Shown: positions 8,161 to 12,224 of the stretch, piece by piece
Numbering within the stretch: the stretch's first letter is position 1
Layout of the letters: every line of letters starts with the position of its first letter
DNA from: Phoronis ovalis
Taxonomy: Eukaryota > Phoronida > Phoronidae
Length of the DNA stretch: 12,224 bases
Assembly (NCBI GenBank): GCA_028565635.1
Contig: JAOXYB010046801.1
Location: 1 to 12,224 of the forward strand
Direction of reading: 5' to 3'
Notes under the pieces: generated by a model
The model's input: only the letters and a program-made list of their open reading frames with translations
The model's database searches: none
Told to the model about the DNA's origin: nothing
Made by a program: the position numbers and the translations under genes

Positions 8161-11100
8161 CTAAAAAGACAGAAAAGTGGAAAATTTAACTTTGAAAGAT
8201 GTTTTGTGATGCGTGAATATGCAAGCCAGTAGCCACATTTTTTTTTAACCACATATCTGATAATATATCGTCGAGAAACATATTACCGGCATATTTTAGT
8301 AAAAAGCTAAAATGAAAACGAAATATTCGTGAATTTTCTAATGTTAAATCTTATGGAATCCTACGTTAAGTTGGTGTTCGAAATATGTGCGCCACCTACA
8401 TCTCATTTGGATTGAAATAAATTAGTGTACCGGCCAATTTTGTTTGGGAATAATATCCAAAGTTAAAAGGTAGCCTTATTTTCGATACATAAAGACTGGA
8501 TTTATTATAATATTTTTCTCTGTTTAAACGTTCAAAACAATCTTTCTTTTGTAAACTACAAAAAGTGATAATGATCATGATGCATCTAAATGATACTGTC
8601 CCTTTCACTTTCACAGATAAATTGAAACACCTTAACATGTTATATCATGCAGTTCTATTATCTACTCCTCCGAAGTTTTCCAAACAGTTCAGATATGAAT
8701 CCCGTGTCTGCTAATCACCCTTGTATCAACACAGATCAAAACGAACTTAATGTAGGTGGCGCACAATCGCTAAAAATAACTATTTAACATGAGATTTCAA
8801 AAGAAATTCCCATCATTATAAAATTTCTGAATTCACAAATTTAGAATCATATTGTCATATATTTGGTTTTTACTTTAGCTTTACTAAAATATATGGGTAA
8901 TAATTTTCTTCGCAGTAATCAATGAAATATGAGTTAAAAAAACTGTGACACGCACTTTGTAGCAGCATAAAGGATATTAATCAGTATGCATCATTTTTTA
9001 TTGCTAGCATTTCAATGTAAAATTTTAATTCAAGCTTTCCGTGTTTAAAATCTAAATACAGGCTTCTATAGCTCTTCAAATGATTATTTTAAGTTATATA
9101 TATTACACAATGTGAAAATGTGTTTAGTAGGATCTTGTCCCCTGAGTGTCTTTAATGATAGGGACTAACGGGATTGTACTTCGGTATGGATCACATTTTT
9201 GCATGATGACTTTTGCAATGGTATAGCATGCATGGGTATGATTTTTGAACCCCTGTCAAGGGATTCGTTGGAAAGATAGAAATTTGGTCTAATTTCATAA
9301 AAAATAGTTTATAATAAAAAAACAAATAACAGTATTTTGAATATTAAAATGAAATGTTCACGTTGAAACTATTATCCCGACAACATATTTACACATTCCC
9401 ACCCAACATTTATCAAAGTTAGCTTTGATATCAAAAAAATAAAACAATCTTCATTTCTATTTTTTTTAATGTAAAAATGTTATTTTCGTCACCAAAAATA
9501 AGCTATAATTGCGTTATCCAAAAAATGATGCCGCGGGTTAGCCAACTATCTCGACTTTTAGTTATCTTTAAAACCACTTTGAACGAAAAACCCTGCTTAA
9601 GTAGATTACACAATTTGTAAAAATGCAACATTTAAGATGTTTTTTTATCAACTTCTCTTATGGAAAATTGCTATAATTTGATGTAAGCACAATTAGATAC
9701 AATCGCATTTGCGATTTTGGGAAGTATGATGTAATGTACTGTATTATTGCAAGCATAGACTGAAAAATTGATTTTGGAGCTGACGATACTTCGTACAATC
9801 CATAACCTGTGGCTTATCACCCATAGTGGGGAAACTGCCTGTAATGTTAGAGAGAAATTAGCAACTGTGATATGATATAAATGCAGGGTAACATCTAGGA
9901 CTGTCATAACCAGTTATAATAGTTGCAGATAACATGCATCTTGTTACAAGCATTTTCTCAGTTTCTCAAACCAGCATGCAATATATGTACCTAAATCTTC
10001 ATTTTCGTCATCATCATCACCGGCATTGGAATGTTCCAATTCTTCGTCAGAATTACTCTTATCGGAATCTGGAAGCACAAACGGAAATACAACATGTTTT
10101 AGAAATTAAATGAAATACTCTAAAATATTGAATTTTTACTGCTATAATACACCGAACATTACAGTAGTTGCTTTCTAAGATGCAATATCTCTAGAAATTA
10201 ACAAGGCTTTTGTGCATGCTGAGCTTGTGTTCAAGTTACACTTAAATTATATTTATCATTGCATTAAGTTAAGTTTAATAATATTTGGAATCGACTTCAC
10301 ACTATGTGTTGCATACACAAATCCTTAGGGTTATTGCCTCCCATGAAACAAACAAGGATTTTAATAACCACCCAAAACTGGTTAATAATAGGCAATTTAT
10401 TTGATTTGGCAAACACCTTCACTTTGTTCATGATAATCGTTATCGGTATCGTCTTCATCAACTTGATGCACTAAAAAATAAAAAATTGTGAAAGCTGGAA
10501 CAATAGTTTATTAATTTTTTGTTGCCAACCATGAGCATTAGTGCATTTTGTACAAATACAGAAAACCTGAATTACAAATTAAGTCCAGAGCATTAAGAAG
10601 CCAATGCGTTAATTCTTAACAAGTAGTTTCTACGCGCATGTTTTCACTGTTACAGATAACTACCTGATACCGGTAAATTGGGGCATTAATGAGGTAGGTA
10701 TTAAGAAATTATTTCTTAAATCAGCATCTGCAGTTGAAATATGAAAGGTAAACCCAATGAGATATGTGGTAGTTATCGCACCTTAACTTTCTATCATGGT
10801 GGGGATAACACTTGCCTGTCCAAAAGATATCTTTATAAAGAAAAGGGTGGTGATCTAATTAAATATGCCAATAAGTCAACGCTCAACAGTTTAAAAAAAA
10901 CTTTATTAAGTGAGGTGTGTGTTACACCTGTGGAGGGTCTATGCTGTCGAGTTTTCACTTAAGCACGGGTGAGAACTCTGAAGAACAATAGTTCTGTGGG
11001 AGTAACAGATATATTATGGTTCCTTGAGGTTTTATATTATACTGGTGCAGGTATTTATTGATGTATACTTGCCGATTTTAGTATTTAAAACGCAATTTTT

Positions 11101-12023
11101 ACAAACACAATATAACTTCTGACTTTAGCGTTATGGTCTAAGGGGGGGGGGGGGATTGGTGAGTTGGTCTATACTATCCCTTGGCTGTGACACTGTGTTT
11201 TGTGCGTAATTTACTTATATAGTACAAATTAATCAAAAATAATACTTTGAAGAATAGGAACTTCAAAACATTATTACAATTGTTTTATTAGTTCCTAGTA
11301 TGTGTTTAATAGGGGATACTTGCCGTCCTGTAATTAACGATGCCCCCAAACTCGCAAACCCCCGGCTATGACTATGTATCTCGAGTAATTATTAAAAGTA
11401 TTTGCTCTAATTTTCTCAGACAGTATGCCTCCCATGAAACAAACAAGGATTTTAACAACCACCTAAAACTGGCTAATGAAAGGCAATAAATTTGGTTTGG
11501 GACACACCTTCACTTTCGCCCTCCGGATACTCATTTTTATAGTGTCCCTCAGCATTGCAGTCATCACTGTCGTCCCGGTCTTCATCGGCAATTTGGTCCC
11601 CTAAAAAAATAAAATCAGTGTGAAAGCGTGAACAGTAGTTTATCAATTTTTGATTGACAACCATGACCATTAATGCATTTGGTACAAATACAGAAAACCT
11701 GAATTACAAATTAAGTCCAGGGCATTAAGAAGCCAATGCATTATTACTTTTTAACAAATGAAGTAATTTCTACACACGTTTTCGCTGTTTCAGGTACAGT
11801 ACCTGATACCTCTAAATTGGGGCATTGATGTGATATTAAGACATTATTTCTTAAATCATCAGCATCTGCAGTTAAAATATGAAAGGTAAACCTAATGAGA
11901 TATGTGGTAGATATCGCACCCGTTTTTCCGTACGGTTGGGATAAGACTTGTCCAAAATTAAAGAAGCCATATCTTCTCTTAAATTGCGGGGTCCGCTGTT
12001 GAGTTTTCGTTTTACCAGCCACT
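7916..12023 (-). CDS. unrecognised gene with acidic low-complexity C-terminal region built from phase-1 exons
   Basis: I do not recognise the family. Reading the minus strand, GT/AG exons at 11508-11600, 10417-10470, 9991-10068 and 7916-8160 join in frame without a stop until TGA at 7916-7918. A possible earlier exon is 11892-12023. Each internal exon starts with two bases finishing a codon and ends with a single G, so all junctions are phase 1. The junction residues are Val, Asp and Glu between the four core exons. The product is rich in Asp, Glu, Ser, Asn and Gln, with runs such as GDDDDENEDL, and ends in three 20-residue repeats with the core QLSVEES. It is probably disordered. No signal peptide, membrane segment or catalytic motif is visible, and the 5' part lies beyond the window. 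Splice phase agreement and shared composition make the gene convincing; its function is unknown. Confidence 0.72.
8161..9990. other. last intron of the minus-strand gene
   Basis: A 1.83-kb intron bounded by gtacat (donor, 9990 downward) and tag (acceptor, 8161). It contains the 8232-8949 foldback. The rest, about 8950-9990, is AT-rich with no recognised gene; the open frame at 9671-9907 on the minus strand has no supporting similarity. Confidence 0.6.
8232..8949. mobile_element. older foldback element (about 170- to 200-bp inverted arms)
   Basis: The left arm (8232-8401) and the reverse complement of the right arm (8750-8949) share a series of collinear blocks: gccacattttttt against gtcacagttttttt, then tattacc, atattttagtaaa (exact at 8291-8303 and 8880-8892), gctaaa, aaatat, atgttaaat, and a perfect 16-bp innermost block (8386-8401 and 8750-8765, tgtgcgccacctacat). 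The right arm has about 30 extra bases. The central 350 bases are unique and carry no transposase. I could not identify a target duplication, so the class is open. Divergence marks it as older than the 7390 element. Confidence 0.7.
9991..10068 (-). CDS. acidic phase-1 exon of the minus-strand gene
   Basis: The acceptor (minus strand tgtgcttccag) is at 10069-10070 and the donor gtacat begins at 9990. The 78-nt exon reads SDKSNSDEELEHSNAG, then DDDDENEDL, with a split codon at each end. The flanking sequence shows no similarity to the duplicated unit to its right, so this exon is not part of that recent duplication. Confidence 0.7.
   Translation of the reverse strand: MPIRVILTKNWNIPMPVMMMTKMKI
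10069..10416. other. intron between acidic exons 10417-10470 and 9991-10068
   Basis: A 348-base minus-strand intron. Its right end (from 10335) already belongs to the duplicated unit. The left part has no counterpart in the other copy and shows nothing else of note. Confidence 0.5.
10335..10960. repeat. duplicated genomic unit, copy 1
   Basis: Starts at tgcctcccatgaaac and aligns along its length with 11426-12012, ending near gagttttc. Example: 10550-10611 matches 11682-11743 at 60 of 62 bases. It includes the 54-nt acidic exon and an intronic stretch. The right end (about 10790-10960) aligns only patchily and contains indels. The plus-strand open frame at 10741-10962 is probably chance. Confidence 0.85.
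10417..10470 (-). CDS. acidic phase-1 exon, copy 1 of the duplicated unit
   Basis: The acceptor (minus strand ttattttttag) is at 10471-10472 and the donor gtgttt begins at 10416. The 54-nt exon encodes HQVDEDDTDNDYHEQSE with split codons at both ends. It is positionally equivalent to 11508-11600 in the other unit, sharing the ends (DQ/HQ and ESE/QSE) but lacking 13 codons. Confidence 0.68.
10961..11425. other. spacer between duplicated units (intronic)
   Basis: 465 bases inside the minus-strand intron between the two acidic exon copies. It is not duplicated within the window. It holds a 13-base G run at 11142-11154. No coding sequence recognised. Confidence 0.5.
11142..11154 (+). repeat. poly-G homopolymer, 13 bases
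   Basis: An uninterrupted run of 13 G in otherwise AT-rich DNA. It is likely length-variable or hard to sequence accurately. Confidence 0.9.
11426..12012. repeat. duplicated genomic unit, copy 2
   Basis: Direct repeat of 10335-10960 in the same orientation, offset 1091 bases at the left end, with 465 bases between copies. It carries the 93-nt acidic exon and the candidate 132-nt exon. The flanks outside the unit (before 11426, after 12012) do not match those of copy 1. Confidence 0.85.
11508..11600 (-). CDS. acidic phase-1 exon, copy 2 of the duplicated unit
   Basis: The acceptor (minus strand tatttttttag) is at 11601-11602 and the donor gtgtgt begins at 11507. The 93-nt exon reads DQIADEDRDDSDDCNAEG, then HYKNEYPEGESE. 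It is 39 nt (13 codons) longer than its counterpart at 10417-10470, an in-frame difference. Confidence 0.7.
11892..12023 (-). CDS. possible further phase-1 exon (basic), weakly supported
   Basis: A good acceptor (minus strand ttttatctatctag) at 12024-12025 and a weak donor gtttac from 11891 bound 132 nt, an exact multiple of three. There is no stop in the same phase-1 frame, and the join to exon 11508-11600 would make Gly. The translation is basic (LVKRKLNSGPRNLREDMAS, then DKSYPNRTEKRVRY), unlike the acidic exons. The matching part of the other duplicate carries indels and stops. It may be an exon kept in one copy and lost in the other, or chance. Confidence 0.35.
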
Positions 12024-12224
12024 CTAGATAGATAAAATGCAAACTCAAAAGGGACACCCAAAAGGCAAAACGTGGACTAGCTTGTGATAGGTAGCCTCCA
12101 AAAGGTGGTACCCAATTAACAATAACAGGAACGTTAATTTGGGGTATATACTTTTAAATCGTAAAATTAAAATATTATTATCTCTTTATACTAGAATGCT
12201 AGCCCTACATTCTTGTCCACTCGG
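12024..12224. other. right edge, no recognised content
   Basis: AT-rich sequence beyond the candidate exon, presumably an intron of the minus-strand gene. Nothing further is identified before the window ends. Confidence 0.35.

Noticed and set aside
7918-8232. Plus-strand open frame of 104 codons
   Set aside because: It is the antisense shadow of the minus-strand terminal exon, which has matching splice phase and in-frame repeats.
9671-9907. Minus-strand open frame of 78 codons in the last intron of the minus-strand gene
   Set aside because: It does not fit the phase-1, acidic pattern of the neighbouring exons and matches nothing I know.
10741-10962. Plus-strand open frame of 73 codons with six Cys
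   Set aside because: It looks like a small secreted Cys-rich peptide, but it has no signal peptide, and the equivalent stretch of the other duplicate does not keep the frame. Most likely chance.
1-12224. tRNA, rRNA, CRISPR, operon or phage features
   Set aside because: I saw no tRNA cloverleaf, no spaced direct-repeat array, and no bacterial-style ribosome binding sites or long uninterrupted genes.

Overview
This is AT-rich, intron-rich metazoan DNA, not prokaryotic. It has short exons with GT/AG boundaries, long low-complexity introns, a LINE fragment and foldback elements. The one confidently recognised protein is METTL4, an MT-A70 family N6-adenine methyltransferase. The overall look fits an invertebrate, perhaps a mollusc or another lophotrochozoan, but the taxon is inference.

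Left half, plus strand (285-5233): the C-terminal catalytic half of a METTL4 gene. Six exonic blocks can be read: 285-437, 1686-1758, 1978-2150, about 3395-3551, 4254-4345 and 5186-5233. The DPPW active-site motif is intact, and splice phases fit at every junction except the start of the fourth block. Two problems stand out. Loss of one GA unit at about 2088-2095 shifts the frame and brings TGA to 2096-2098. The 5' edge of the fourth block has no convincing acceptor and lies next to a TGA and a small foldback. The gene is therefore a decaying copy, a polymorphic null allele, or a good gene with a local sequence error. The N-terminal exons lie before the window. The third large intron (after the third block) holds an imperfect internal direct repeat; the next intron carries a LINE reverse-transcriptase C-terminal relic (3623-3862).

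Middle (5234-7915): intergenic or 3'-UTR sequence between two convergent genes. It holds a diverged direct repeat (6543-6788) and a near-perfect foldback element (7390-7650) with long terminal inverted repeats and a 9-bp target duplication, resembling a Mutator-like MITE.

Right half, minus strand (12023 down to 7916): the 3' part of an unrecognised gene encoding an acidic, low-complexity C-terminal region. Its exons are 11508-11600, 10417-10470, 9991-10068 and terminal 7916-8160, with a possible further exon at 11892-12023. Every internal exon begins with two bases completing a codon and ends with one base, so all are symmetric phase-1 exons that can be duplicated or skipped in frame. Two of them lie in duplicated DNA units (10335-10960 and 11426-12012). 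The introns of these units are nearly identical in places (60 of 62 bases in one stretch), while the exons differ greatly in length and sequence. The last intron contains a second, older foldback element of about 720 bp (8232-8949).

The two genes are convergent neighbours. Nothing in the sequence shows that they work together.
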